Shown: positions 16,401 through 25,125 of the stretch, piece after piece
How the letters are laid out: each line of letters starts with the position of its first letter
Numbering within the stretch: position 1 is the stretch's first letter
NCBI GenBank assembly: GCA_964368875.1
Contig: CAYJDG010000014.1
Span: forward strand, 1 to 46,343
Length of the DNA: 46,343 nucleotides
From: CAYJDG01 sp964368875
Lineage (GTDB): Bacteria > Pseudomonadota > Alphaproteobacteria > Micavibrionales > Micavibrionaceae
Reading direction: 5' to 3'
The notes under the pieces: model-generated
Told to the model about the DNA's origin: nothing
What the model saw: only the letters and a program-made list of their open reading frames with translations
Database searches by the model: none
Program-made: the position numbers and the translations under genes

Positions 16401-17129
16401 ATGACGATTGGCCGTTATAACCCACGCAGCCGCTACCGCGAACGTCACACCAAACGTGTGAATGCCATCATGATGACGGTGGTAACGATTGCTGCCTTTG
16501 CTGGTGTAGGATTCTGGCTGGGGCGCCAACATGCCGTCTTTCAAATCGAAAGTCTAAAAAAGGACGCTGAAAGTGCGCAGGCCGATGCGAAGCGCTTACA
16601 GGATGAGCTTGTAAAAGTACGGGCTGAGGGCCAGACGGCCAGCTCGCGTCTTGATCAACTGCAAAACCAGTACAATCAGGAATTGCCATCCGAGGGCCCG
16701 ACCCGGGCGCTGGTTGAGCTTGTTAAGAAGCAGCTCGATGAAGGCATGTCCCCGGAGCGTCTTTCTTTCGTTATCCGATCTGCGCGGCCCCCGCGCAACT
16801 GCTCTGATCCAAGCACCAAGCGCTTCATGGTGAAAACGCCTGCGTATTCTGGTCCGGACAGCGCGGCAGTTATCGGCGAGGGGGCTGTTAACGTCTCCGG
16901 GATTGGCGCTTCATCCCGCAACAAGGATGGAGAGCTAGAGGCTTGGTACGATCCTACGCAACCCGTCACGGTTTCGTTCAAATCTTCTGCTGGGGAGATA
17001 GAGAAAAAGAACGGAACGCTGCCGTTGCAGCATTCCCTGATTGCAGCAGGGCGAGAGTACCGCTTTACGCTCTCTGAGGGCGAAAAATCATTTATCAAAG
17101 TGACCTTTGATAGCTGTGACTACCCTTAG
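16401..17129 (+). CDS. Membrane-anchored coiled-coil protein, hypothetical
   Basis: 242 residues. A basic N-terminus (RYNPRSRYRERHTKR) is followed by one membrane helix at about 22-45, then a coiled coil (IESLKKDAESAQADAKRLQD to about 90), then a periplasmic globular domain with CSDPSTKRFMVKTPAYSGPD and a beta-rich end (VTVSFKSSAGEIEKKNGTLP, YRFTLSEGEKSFIKVTFDSC). Topology is N-in, single pass. It starts nine bases after lptD and is probably co-transcribed. I do not recognise a family; similar helix plus coiled-coil proteins are common next to envelope genes. It converges with ydbL five bases away. Confidence 0.75.
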   Translation: MTIGRYNPRSRYRERHTKRVNAIMMTVVTIAAFAGVGFWLGRQHAVFQIESLKKDAESAQADAKRLQDELVKVRAEGQTASSRLDQLQNQYNQELPSEGPTRALVELVKKQLDEGMSPERLSFVIRSARPPRNCSDPSTKRFMVKTPAYSGPDSAAVIGEGAVNVSGIGASSRNKDGELEAWYDPTQPVTVSFKSSAGEIEKKNGTLPLQHSLIAAGREYRFTLSEGEKSFIKVTFDSCDYP

Positions 17130-17134
17130 GAAGA

Positions 17135-17476
17135 TTATTTTTTCTTCCACTGGCCCGTATATTTGAGGTAGTTGCCTTTTTTCTCGACCTTATAGATTTT
17201 TTCGCCAGCCATCATGCGGACTTGGTTGATATCAATCCGCTGTTTATCTGCCATATCCTGATAGATCGCATTGCGCGCTTTGTTCGTTTCTTCAACGAGC
17301 GCAATCACGGCTTGGCTTGGTGTTTCGGTGACGATGCCAAGCAATCCATCCGGTTGCTCACCAATCAGTCCATCATATTTTGCGCTCGCAACGTCAAGAG
17401 CCTGCGCATGCGCAGCAGGAACCGCGGTAAAGGTGAGCAAGAGGGCAACAAGGGCAAGGGATAGAAATTTTTTCAT
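17135..17476 (-). CDS. ydbL: YdbL-family (DUF1318) periplasmic protein
   Basis: 113 residues, signal peptide ending AHAQALDVASA, then the DUF1318 body (GLLGIVTETPSQAVIALVEE, then ARNAIYQDMADKQRIDINQV, ending KIYKVEKKGNYLKYTGQW). In enterobacteria YdbL is a periplasmic protein in an operon with YdbH and YnbE and modulates their assembly. The same three genes occur here in the same order, which supports a conserved role in inter-membrane lipid traffic. It lies 27 bases after ynbE. Confidence 0.9.
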   Translation of the reverse strand: MKKFLSLALVALLLTFTAVPAAHAQALDVASAKYDGLIGEQPDGLLGIVTETPSQAVIALVEETNKARNAIYQDMADKQRIDINQVRMMAGEKIYKVEKKGNYLKYTGQWKKK

Positions 17477-17503
17477 CTCAGGATCTCCGTAAATTAAACA
17501 GGA

Positions 17504-17701
17504 TTACTTACTAACGCCGAATAGCTCGGGATTGTTGGCAATTTCATTTTCAAGGTCTTTCTCGACGCGGACACGAACTTCGTGATCGATTTTCACGTTC
17601 ATATTGATCTCGATAGGCTTGTCAGGGGCCTCAAGTTTGACGGTCGGGGAGCAGGCTGCCAAAAGGGGCAGGCAGGCGAACAGCAGCAAAGTGTGTTTCA
17701 T
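17504..17701 (-). CDS. ynbE: YnbE-family outer-membrane lipoprotein
   Basis: 65 residues: a signal ending LLAACSPTV gives a lipidated Cys, then a short mature domain (EAPDKPIEINMNVKIDHEVR, then VEKDLENEIAN). This is the YnbE signature; in E. coli it stacks onto the YdbH C-terminus to complete a bridge to the outer membrane. ATG 17701 sits just past GGAG and shares one base with the ydbH TGA (TGATG), so the pair is translationally coupled. An upstream start at 17746 lies inside ydbH and is unlikely. Confidence 0.9.
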   Translation of the reverse strand: MKHTLLLFACLPLLAACSPTVKLEAPDKPIEINMNVKIDHEVRVRVEKDLENEIANNPELFGVSK

Positions 17702-19701
17702 CAACGATCTCCGGTTATGGATTTTTCTATAGTACTGGCGATACAACCCGGCTGCAATGCCTGTTGCAGGGCGGGCATCAAGGCGCCTTCCAGATTAATA
17801 TTCAAATTGATGGGCCTCTCGCCAAAGACCGGATTACGGCCGGTTGCTTTGAGCGATGTCTTCAGATCGCCGTTCAGTTCTCCCCCGATTGAAATTTCAA
17901 GGGAGCTATAGCGGAAATCACTAAGAGCGCGTCGCACTGTTTCCATCCGTGTATCGTCTCCCTTCAACGCAGCTGGGTAAGCGGCTGGCGTATATCTGAA
18001 AAGCCCAACACCGCTGCTGGCGATTGTACCTTCTTTGAAGATAAGGCCTTTCGGCGCAAAGACAACCGGGAGGCTGCCATTCATGTGACCTTCAGCTGCG
18101 AAGCCTTCGGCCTGAATGCTCTGTGACAAGACACTCAGGTCGACGTTCTCCAGGTTGACCGTCATGGTGTTATCCTTGGCATTTGGTTTCCATGTGAAGG
18201 GTTTTGCCGTAAGGCGGCCTCCGCCAAATGCAAACTCCGCCTTAGTAATAACGGTGCCAGAGCTTTGGGCCCCCCGGAATTCAATCACGCCATCTGTCAG
18301 GTTAATTCCAGTGCCAATCGCTTTGACGGCAATTGACTGAGGTTTTTCGATTTTCCAGGGATATAATTGTGCGAGTTTCACAGTCCCGCTTACACCATTG
18401 AATGGATAATCCTCCCACAGGCCCTCGAGGCCATTGGCTTTAAAATTAAAGTCTCCGGATATCTTTGCCGGGCTAACTTCATAATCATAAGCGAAATTAC
18501 CATCAGCGGAGAGCGTGCCTCCTGTAATAGCAATCTCGGTCTGGGCTTGGATTGGAAATAAATGCGAAAATTCTGCGCCGCTGATTTTAAACGGGGCAAC
18601 AATTCCAGTGAGCATGTGTTGCTCACGATCCAGCACAACGCTACCGTTTAAACTCTGCTGCGCTTTGCCTATTGTTGCCTTCCACGTCGCAGCTATTTTA
18701 GGTTCTGAAAGGGCTTTGAGTGGCACTTCCAACTTAAGCGTCACGGGATCAAGTTCGTTCAGCCACACCATATCCGCTTTGTTCAGCTCCAAAAGGCTCG
18801 TGACATCTTTCATATCTTTAACCGCGATGGATGCGCTGATCATAGCCGGATCGCCTGTGGCGACATTACCTTCAACCACGATATCGCCGTAGCCCGTCGG
18901 ATTGGTTTTGAAATGAACGATGTCGGATTTTTTTGAGTCAAAATTGATGGCTGTATCTTGAAAAGGGATATCCTTGATGCGCAAACCGCCTGCGGAAAAT
19001 TGGCCGGAATAGGCGAGGGGCGTGCCGTTTCCGCCTGCAAGATTGGCTTTACCTGAGGCGCGGCTGGCTTTAAGGCCTGCAAGATCGAGGCGTCCGTCGT
19101 TGATTTCAAGTGTTGCCGACCAAGCGCCGTTGGTTTGGATGGACCCATCCGCAGTCACGGTCAGGGAGAGTTGCTTCTGTTTACCCCATAAGCTGGCCTG
19201 AAAATCGCGTGAGCCGTCGGCCTTCTGTTGCAATGTCAGTTTACCTTCAGCCCGGATGGCACCCTCGGGTGTTTCAAAATCGAGCGTTAGTCCATCGACG
19301 TTGATATTCTGCATCGTCATGCTGCTTGGGGTGTTCCCAGTCAAGGGAGAGGCATCCCATCCGGCAATGACGAAGTGACCTTGCTCATCAAGCTCACCAC
19401 TCACTTCAACATTTTTTAAGGTGATCGCATTAATCTTCTTATGCAGGATGAGGTCGAGCCATGAAGCCGTAACCTGAACGGCATCAATCGTGCTGAAGCC
19501 TTCTGGATCGAGATAGATTTTTTCCAGCAACAGGCCGCGCGGAATAACCGTAACAGTTTCGATATTTGCTTTAGGGAAGCCGTTCTGGCGGATTTTATAT
19601 TCGAGAAAAGGTTTGACCAGAATGCCCGATGCCAGCACCAATCCAACCAGGACTATTGCTGTTATCGCACCACAGATCAGCCATATTTTTTTGCGTGTCA
19701 T
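17701..19701 (-). CDS. ydbH: YdbH-family inter-membrane lipid transport protein (AsmA-like)
   Basis: 666 residues. One N-terminal anchor (WLICGAITAIVLVGLVLASG), then a long periplasmic repeated beta-groove. VEVSGELDEQGHFVIAGWDA, AITLKNVEVSGELDE and the C-terminal NGSLPVVFAPKGLIFKEGTI with INLNINLEGALMP are typical of YdbH/TamB-like proteins. E. coli YdbH works with TamB and YhdP in moving phospholipid to the outer membrane. It is shorter than E. coli YdbH (about 880), as in other alphaproteobacteria. The start overlaps the parE stop (ATGA) and the stop touches the ynbE start. Confidence 0.88.
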   Translation of the reverse strand: MTRKKIWLICGAITAIVLVGLVLASGILVKPFLEYKIRQNGFPKANIETVTVIPRGLLLEKIYLDPEGFSTIDAVQVTASWLDLILHKKINAITLKNVEVSGELDEQGHFVIAGWDASPLTGNTPSSMTMQNINVDGLTLDFETPEGAIRAEGKLTLQQKADGSRDFQASLWGKQKQLSLTVTADGSIQTNGAWSATLEINDGRLDLAGLKASRASGKANLAGGNGTPLAYSGQFSAGGLRIKDIPFQDTAINFDSKKSDIVHFKTNPTGYGDIVVEGNVATGDPAMISASIAVKDMKDVTSLLELNKADMVWLNELDPVTLKLEVPLKALSEPKIAATWKATIGKAQQSLNGSVVLDREQHMLTGIVAPFKISGAEFSHLFPIQAQTEIAITGGTLSADGNFAYDYEVSPAKISGDFNFKANGLEGLWEDYPFNGVSGTVKLAQLYPWKIEKPQSIAVKAIGTGINLTDGVIEFRGAQSSGTVITKAEFAFGGGRLTAKPFTWKPNAKDNTMTVNLENVDLSVLSQSIQAEGFAAEGHMNGSLPVVFAPKGLIFKEGTIASSGVGLFRYTPAAYPAALKGDDTRMETVRRALSDFRYSSLEISIGGELNGDLKTSLKATGRNPVFGERPINLNINLEGALMPALQQALQPGCIASTIEKSITGDR

Positions 19702-21695
19702 ATGTCGATATTGTCAACAAAGCTGGCGTTCTTCTGAATGAAGTCAAAACGCGCTTCTGCATTCTTACCCATCAGACGCTCAACCAGATCGTCCAGTTCC
19801 GTAGGTTCGCCGGCTATCTGTTCCGCGATCTGTGCAGCATCAGCCAGATTGACCCTTACCAGAGTGCGACTTTCCGGTGCCATGGTCGTTTCTTTCAACT
19901 GTTTGGCAGGCATTTCACCAAGGCCTTTAAAGCGGCTGATCTCAACTTTGGATTTGCCTTTGAAGGTTGTCTTCATCAGCTCGTCTTTGTGGGCGTCATC
20001 CTTGGCATAGACGCTGATCGTGCCTGCTGTGAGGCGGTACAAAGGCGGCAAGGCCAGGTAAAGATGGCCTTTGGCTATCATCTTCGGCATCTGCGTATAG
20101 AAGAATGTCATCAGAAGGGATGAAATATGCGCACCGTCGACATCGGCATCAGTCATGATGATGACGCGCTCATAGCGTAAATTATCAAGATTAAACGCCG
20201 ATCCCGCGCCACATCCCAGCGCCTGGGTCAGGTCAGAAATTTCTGCGTTATCGCGGATTTTATCGCGCGTTGCGCTCACCACGTTAAGAATTTTACCACG
20301 CAATGGCAGCACGGCTTGCGTTTCACGGTTGCGCGCCTGCTTGGCTGAGCCACCTGCCGAGTCACCCTCGACGATGAAGAGTTCGGTGCCATTGGCGGAA
20401 TTGCGGCTACAGTCAGATAGCTTGCCTGGCAGGCGCAGTTTGCGTGTCGGCGTCTTGCGGCTCATTTCTTTTTCATCGCGCTTACGCATGCGATAATCGG
20501 CGCGCTCGATCAGGAATTCGATCAGAGCCTTGCTGCGTGCGGGATCATTGGTGAGCCAGTGATCAAAATAATCTTTGAGGGCGTTATCGACGAGACGGGT
20601 TGCTTCGGCGGTAACGAGTTTTTCCTTGGTTTGACCCTGAAACTGCGGATCGCGAATAAAGACGGATAGCATGATGGCTGCGGACTCAAGTACATCGTCC
20701 GGCGTAATCGTCGAAACTTTCTTATTGCCGATCATCTCCCCGTAATTCTTTAAGCCACGGGTGAGCATCGAGCGGAGACCCGCTTCGTGCGTGCCGCCCT
20801 GAGAAGTTGGGATCGTGTTACAGTAAGACCGGGAGAACCCATCATCTTCCGAGAGCCATGAGATCGCGCATTCAACTTTGCCCATGCCGCCGGGCAGGTC
20901 AGCCTGTGCGTAAAATGGATTAGGGGTAAGAGTAGGGACATTCTCAAGCTGCCACGACAGATAATCAAGCAGACCTTTGGGGAATTTGAACTGGGCGGTG
21001 GCCTGAATTTTTGAACCTTCACGCAGCAGCGATGGATCGCATGACCAATTGATCTCAACGCCGCGGAACAGGTACGCCTTCGAGCGCGCCAGATCGTGAA
21101 TGCGTTTCGGATCAAAATGTTTATCGTCTCCGAAAATTTCCGGATCGGGATGGAACGCGATCCGCGTGCCGCGTCGGCCTTTGACTGTGCCGACGGTTTG
21201 CAGTTTCGATGTCGGCGCGCCGCGCGAGTAGGTTTGCTTATAGAGAGTGTTCTCGCGGGCCACTTCGACCCACATGACATCAGACAGGGCGTTGACAACT
21301 GAGCTGCCCACACCGTGGAGACCGCCCGAAGTCTGATAAGCTTTCTGTGTAAACTTGCCCCCGGAGTGCAGAGTGGTCAGGATAACTTCGAGCGCCGATT
21401 TCTTTGGAAACTTGGGGTGAGGCTCGACAGGGATGCCGCGCCCGTTGTCGGTGATGATGACTGTGCCATCGGCTTGGAGTTCGATGTCGATTTTTGAAGC
21501 ATGGCCGGCGACGGCCTCGTCCATGGAATTGTCGAGAATCTCGCTGACCAGATGGTGCATGGCGCTCTCATCCGTGCCGCCGATATACATGCCGGGACGA
21601 CGGCGTACAGGCTCAAGGCCTTCCAGCACCTCGATGTCGTCGGCGGTGTAACTATCTGCAACCTTCTTTTTGGCGGATGCGAACAAATCAGTCAT
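19698..21695 (-). CDS. parE: DNA topoisomerase IV subunit B (ParE)
   Basis: ATPase subunit of topoisomerase IV, which decatenates replicated chromosomes with ParC. 665 residues, shorter than GyrB. GHKL ATPase motifs: EILDNSMDEAVAG, DNGRGIPVE, the lid segment TSGGLHGVGSSVVNALS; TOPRIM motifs: FIVEGDSAGGSAKQARNRET, PLRGKILNV and MTDADVDGAHI. The QKAYQTSGGLHGVG pattern and lack of the GyrB insert favour ParE. It leads a chain with ydbH, ynbE and ydbL. No strong ribosome site is seen before ATG 21695, but MTDLFA is a plausible N-terminus. Confidence 0.95.
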   Translation of the reverse strand: MTDLFASAKKKVADSYTADDIEVLEGLEPVRRRPGMYIGGTDESAMHHLVSEILDNSMDEAVAGHASKIDIELQADGTVIITDNGRGIPVEPHPKFPKKSALEVILTTLHSGGKFTQKAYQTSGGLHGVGSSVVNALSDVMWVEVARENTLYKQTYSRGAPTSKLQTVGTVKGRRGTRIAFHPDPEIFGDDKHFDPKRIHDLARSKAYLFRGVEINWSCDPSLLREGSKIQATAQFKFPKGLLDYLSWQLENVPTLTPNPFYAQADLPGGMGKVECAISWLSEDDGFSRSYCNTIPTSQGGTHEAGLRSMLTRGLKNYGEMIGNKKVSTITPDDVLESAAIMLSVFIRDPQFQGQTKEKLVTAEATRLVDNALKDYFDHWLTNDPARSKALIEFLIERADYRMRKRDEKEMSRKTPTRKLRLPGKLSDCSRNSANGTELFIVEGDSAGGSAKQARNRETQAVLPLRGKILNVVSATRDKIRDNAEISDLTQALGCGAGSAFNLDNLRYERVIIMTDADVDGAHISSLLMTFFYTQMPKMIAKGHLYLALPPLYRLTAGTISVYAKDDAHKDELMKTTFKGKSKVEISRFKGLGEMPAKQLKETTMAPESRTLVRVNLADAAQIAEQIAGEPTELDDLVERLMGKNAEARFDFIQKNASFVDNIDI

Positions 21696-21761
21696 GTTTT
21701 TTAACCATTTCAGATATAATTTAGTCTTATGAAGGCGCTATCTGACCATAGTTCGAAAAAT

Positions 21762-22178
21762 ATGACAACCGTTCCCATATCTCAACCCGCCCGTTTTCCA
21801 ATGATCCGTACGACCACGACGGCGGCGGATGCCAATCCCGGTGGAGATATTTTTGGCGGATGGTTGCTATCGCAAATGGACATTGCCGGGGGCATCAGTG
21901 CCTATGCGAATGCCCAGAGCAGAATCGTTACGGTCGGTATCGAAGCGATGTCATTCCATCAGCCGGTTTTTATTGGTGATGAGGTATCTTTTTATACGGA
22001 TGTAGTCAAAATCGGGAAAACATCGATTACTATCAGGATCGAAGCTTGGGCGAAGCGCAAAAGCTCCGGCGACGAGGTCAGGGTGACTGAGGGGCTTTTT
22101 ACGTATGTCGCTATCAATGATCAGCGGCAACCACAGGAAATTTTGAAAGGACATCATAGTGAACTTCCAACTTCGTAA
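21762..22178 (+). CDS. Acyl-CoA thioesterase, YciA/hotdog family
   Basis: 138 residues from ATG 21762. NPGGDIFGGWLLSQMDIAGG is the YciA-family signature, including the catalytic Asp in the hotdog helix, followed by VTVGIEAMSFHQPVFIGDEV and TEGLFTYVAI. Hydrolyses acyl-CoA esters in the cytoplasm. An ATG at 21729 adds 11 residues, but it would leave almost no leader after the TATAAT at 21715; relatives have about 26 residues before GDIFGG, which fits 21762. It is divergent from parE and overlaps the next gene by 20 bases. Confidence 0.9.
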   Translation: MTTVPISQPARFPMIRTTTTAADANPGGDIFGGWLLSQMDIAGGISAYANAQSRIVTVGIEAMSFHQPVFIGDEVSFYTDVVKIGKTSITIRIEAWAKRKSSGDEVRVTEGLFTYVAINDQRQPQEILKGHHSELPTS

Positions 22179-23328
22179 AGCTGCGGTGCTTATGCTAGGG
22201 GCGGTTGCATTGCTCTTAGGCGCAGGAACCGCCCATGCATTCTTCAAAATCGAGGAAATTCCTCCGCTCGATAAAAAAGTTGCCATGACGAAGGAGGAGT
22301 TCTACGCGAAAAGCGACCTTCAGGAGGTGGAGCCTGATGATGACCCAACGCTCAGCTACCGGATTCGGTTGCCGAAAGAGTGGATAGCCCTACCTTCGCC
22401 AAAGCGCGAAGGTGAACAGCTCAGTTCATCGCTCTTCAGGCCAATCACAACATATATAGGGCCTGCGCGGGGCGATATCCGCAGCCGCATTGAAATCAGA
22501 GAGATTGATCTCAAGCATTTTATCTCGGCCCAGAACTGGTTTCTGAATTTCATCCTGCAAAGCGCCGGAACGATTGATGGCCTTTACGTGAAGTCAGAAC
22601 GGCGTGTCGAAGCACAATACACGACCCTGGAAGACGGCAATCCAATGACGGTCAGGACAGTCGCGCAAATCACCGGCCATAAGATGGTTATTGCAGAATA
22701 TCTGGTGCCGACGATTTATGAGGCTGAAGAAAAAGATTTGCAAATCTGGACTATGATTTCATTCGCGCTAACCAGTCCTGATGAAGGGCCGATTGAGCCC
22801 ACTGAGACTTATACGTTCGTTGACATCATGAAGTTCGACTACCCGCAAAGCTGGAAGCTTTTTTCTCCTCCGGTGACGACGATTGATCGCATGGAAGCTT
22901 CGGTGCTGAACATGGCTGGGGCAACCGGAGAGTTCGTCGATATCAACAGCATGAAGTTGAATGGCAGGGTTGATATAAAGGTCATTTCTAAAACTCTCGG
23001 CACGACCGAGGAAGAAGAATTGGCACAACTCAAGAAAGCTTTCGCTGAAAGCTCGCTTGAGATCGGCGATTTGGTCGAACATGTCAAAGACCTGAAGCTT
23101 CACAAGCAAATTCTTAAGAGCAAAATCGACGCCTATCTGATCAAGAGCCCGGATCTCAATCTGGCGGGTTATGAATTGTGGGTGGCTGTGCTTGAGAGTC
23201 AGGGGCGCTTTTATATCATCACTCTGATTACGATGGGCCGCGAGGAGAACTTCTCGAGATGGTCACAAAATACCGCAACTTATAAATTCATGTTAAGAAC
23301 GCTCGCACCGGTCAACGATATGAACTAA
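22159..23328 (+). CDS. Exported protein of unknown function
   Basis: 389 residues with a signal peptide (AVLMLGAVALLLGAGTAHAF). The mature part has two similar halves: a segment of the form RIRLPKEWIALPSP around 70, and DIMKFDYPQSWKLFSPPVTT around 225, each followed by a mixed alpha/beta stretch. This duplicated arrangement resembles PsbP/DUF-type lipid- or stress-associated periplasmic folds, but I cannot assign a family. The GTG start at 22159 follows AAAGG and overlaps the thioesterase gene by 20 bases, so they form an operon. Confidence 0.75.
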   Translation: MNFQLRKAAVLMLGAVALLLGAGTAHAFFKIEEIPPLDKKVAMTKEEFYAKSDLQEVEPDDDPTLSYRIRLPKEWIALPSPKREGEQLSSSLFRPITTYIGPARGDIRSRIEIREIDLKHFISAQNWFLNFILQSAGTIDGLYVKSERRVEAQYTTLEDGNPMTVRTVAQITGHKMVIAEYLVPTIYEAEEKDLQIWTMISFALTSPDEGPIEPTETYTFVDIMKFDYPQSWKLFSPPVTTIDRMEASVLNMAGATGEFVDINSMKLNGRVDIKVISKTLGTTEEEELAQLKKAFAESSLEIGDLVEHVKDLKLHKQILKSKIDAYLIKSPDLNLAGYELWVAVLESQGRFYIITLITMGREENFSRWSQNTATYKFMLRTLAPVNDMN

Positions 23329-23331
23329 TAA

Positions 23332-23358
23332 AAAAAGCCCCGTAAAACGGGGCTTTTT
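23332..23358. terminator. Bidirectional intrinsic terminator
   Basis: AAAAAGCCCCGT, three-base loop AAA, ACGGGGCTTTTT: a perfect 12-base-pair stem serving both the exported-protein gene (plus) and glnA (minus). Confidence 0.9.
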
Positions 23359-23377
23359 AAATGTCTGGAAGATGTCG

Positions 23378-24811
23378 TTATGCCGAGTAGTACAGATCGT
23401 ACTCAATCGGGTGTGGCATGGTTTCGTAGGCCATTACTTCTTCCATTTTCAGATCAACGAAGGCATCGATGAAGTCCTTGGTAAACACGCCGCCTTCAAG
23501 CAGGAAAGCATGGTCGGCTTTGAGGGCCTCAAGAGCTTCGCGCAACGAGCCACAAACCTGAGGCACTTTCGCCAGTTCTTCTTTCGGCAACTCATAAAGA
23601 TTTTTATCCATGGCTTCGCCCGGATGAATCTTGTTCTTCACGCCATCCAGACCTGCCATCAGCATCGCTGCAAAGGCTGTGTAAGGATTTGCGACCGGGT
23701 CCGGGAAGCGAACCTCAACACGCTTACCTTTAGGCGAGAGCGAGTAGGGGATCCGGCATGAGGCTGAACGGTTGCGGGAAGAATAAGCCAGCAGGACGGG
23801 GGCTTCGTAACCCGGGACCAGACGCTTATAGCTGTTGGTCGACGGGTTGGTCAGGGCGTTCAGTGCCTTGGCGTGCTTGATGATGCCGCCGATATAGTGA
23901 AGAGCAACATCTGATAGGCCAGCATAGCCATCGCCTGCGAAGAGAGGCTTGCCAGCGTTCCAGATCGACTGGTGGCAGTGCATGCCGGATCCGTTATCGC
24001 CATGCATTGGCTTCGGCATAAAGGTTGCCGTTTTACCGTAGGCGGCGGCAACGTTGTGAACGACATACTTGTAGATTTGCATGTTATCGCCGGTATCAAC
24101 GAGCGTTGAGAACTTGATCCCAAGTTCGTGCTGGGCGGTCGCCACTTCGTGGTGATGTTTTTCAACTTCAACACCCATACCATGAATGACGCTAACCATT
24201 TCAGCGCGCAGGTCAGAACCTGTGTCCTGCGGCGCATCCGGGAAGTATCCGCCTTTGATGCGTGAACGGTGGGCGAGGTTGCCATCCGGATAGCTGCGAT
24301 CAGTATTGTGCGGGCTTTCAATGCTGTCGATTTCAAACCCTACCTTGTGGGGCTTGACTGAGTACTTAACATCATCAAAGACGAAGAATTCAGCTTCTGG
24401 GCCGAAGAAGGCCGTGTCGCCGAACCCACCGGATTTGACGTAGGCTTCTGCGGCTTTGGCGATCGAGCGCGGGCAGCGTGTGTAAGGCTTGCCAGTGGTC
24501 GGGTCGTAGACGTCACAGAAAACTTTGAGGGTTGGCTGGGCAGCGAACGGGTCGAGGGCGACTTTGTTCATGTCAGGCTTGAGGAGCATGTCGGATTCGT
24601 TGATGGCTTTCCAACCGGCGATGGATGAGCCGTCGAAAAACACGCCTTCAGTCAGGAAAGCTTCGTCAATCGTGCTGATGTGCTGGGACGTATGCTGCTG
24701 CTTGCCGCGTAGGTCGGCGAAAAGAAAGTCGACGTACTGGATTTCGTTATCTTTGCAGAATTTGACCAGGTCGGATGCGTTTTTGACTTTAACGCCGGTA
24801 GTGGCACTCAT
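23378..24811 (-). CDS. glnA: Glutamine synthetase type I
   Basis: Makes glutamine from glutamate and ammonia. 477 residues, GSI-beta length. Signatures: VFFDGSSIAGW near 60, metal and substrate site FFGPEAEFFVF, KPMHGDNGSGMHCHQSIWNAG, and NPSTNSYKRLVPGYEAP with NRSASCRIP. The adenylylation loop DKNLYELPKEE has the target Tyr, so covalent control is likely. The start at 24811 (MSATTGVKV) follows GGGAG; an ATG at 24826 would add MGATY. glnB, usually directly upstream in alphaproteobacteria, is absent; the space upstream holds only repeats and tRNA-His. Confidence 0.97.
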   Translation of the reverse strand: MSATTGVKVKNASDLVKFCKDNEIQYVDFLFADLRGKQQHTSQHISTIDEAFLTEGVFFDGSSIAGWKAINESDMLLKPDMNKVALDPFAAQPTLKVFCDVYDPTTGKPYTRCPRSIAKAAEAYVKSGGFGDTAFFGPEAEFFVFDDVKYSVKPHKVGFEIDSIESPHNTDRSYPDGNLAHRSRIKGGYFPDAPQDTGSDLRAEMVSVIHGMGVEVEKHHHEVATAQHELGIKFSTLVDTGDNMQIYKYVVHNVAAAYGKTATFMPKPMHGDNGSGMHCHQSIWNAGKPLFAGDGYAGLSDVALHYIGGIIKHAKALNALTNPSTNSYKRLVPGYEAPVLLAYSSRNRSASCRIPYSLSPKGKRVEVRFPDPVANPYTAFAAMLMAGLDGVKNKIHPGEAMDKNLYELPKEELAKVPQVCGSLREALEALKADHAFLLEGGVFTKDFIDAFVDLKMEEVMAYETMPHPIEYDLYYSA

Positions 24812-24846
24812 GTAGGTAGCTCCCATCAGAAAAAAGGTTTGCGGTT

Positions 24847-24903
24847 AGATATGCATAATACTCAGGACAGATATGCAGGAATGTAATTTTGTTAGCATAT
24901 GCA
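24847..24903. repeat. Triple ATATGCA repeat in the glnA upstream region (possible regulator sites)
   Basis: On the plus strand: TTAGATATGCA ending at 24855, AGATATGCA at 24869-24877 (22 bases, about two helical turns, from the first), and TTAGCATATGCA ending at 24903. The third is itself nearly palindromic (GCATATGC). They lie 36-92 bases before the glnA start. No sigma-54 type -24/-12 box was seen. Confidence 0.4.
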
Positions 24904-24950
24904 CAAACTATCGTCCATATCTTTAAACACCTCTTCCCGTGTTTTTTCTA

Positions 24951-24981
24951 TAGACAAAAACCCCGTGGTTTCGCATATAGC
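24951..24981 (+). promoter_or_regulatory. Possible tRNA-His promoter
   Basis: TAGACA (24951-24956) followed by TATAGC (24976-24981) with a 19-base spacer, or CATATA (24974-24979) with 17. Transcription would start near 24986, about ten bases before the tRNA. Confidence 0.35.
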
Positions 24982-24994
24982 ATCAGATACTTAT

Positions 24995-25071
24995 GGCGGA
25001 CGTAGCTCAGTTGGTAGAGCCCCTGGTTGTGGTCCAGGTGGTCGCGGGTTCGAATCCCGTCGTTCGCCCCA
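24995..25071 (+). tRNA. tRNA-His (anticodon GTG)
   Basis: Eight-base-pair acceptor, with the extra G at -1 (24995) pairing C73, as is diagnostic for tRNA-His; anticodon stem CCTGG/CCAGG with loop TTGTGGT; T-arm GGTTCGAATCC; encoded CCA 25069-25071. Confidence 0.97.
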
Positions 25072-25125
25072 TTTTTTCAGATAGATATACTTCAGAGTTG
25101 AGACTCTCCCGCAGAGATTTGAACC

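Noticed and set aside
24812..24994. Sigma-54 promoter or NtrC-type site before glnA
   Set aside because: No GG-N10-GC box of the right form was found; only the ATATGCA repeats.
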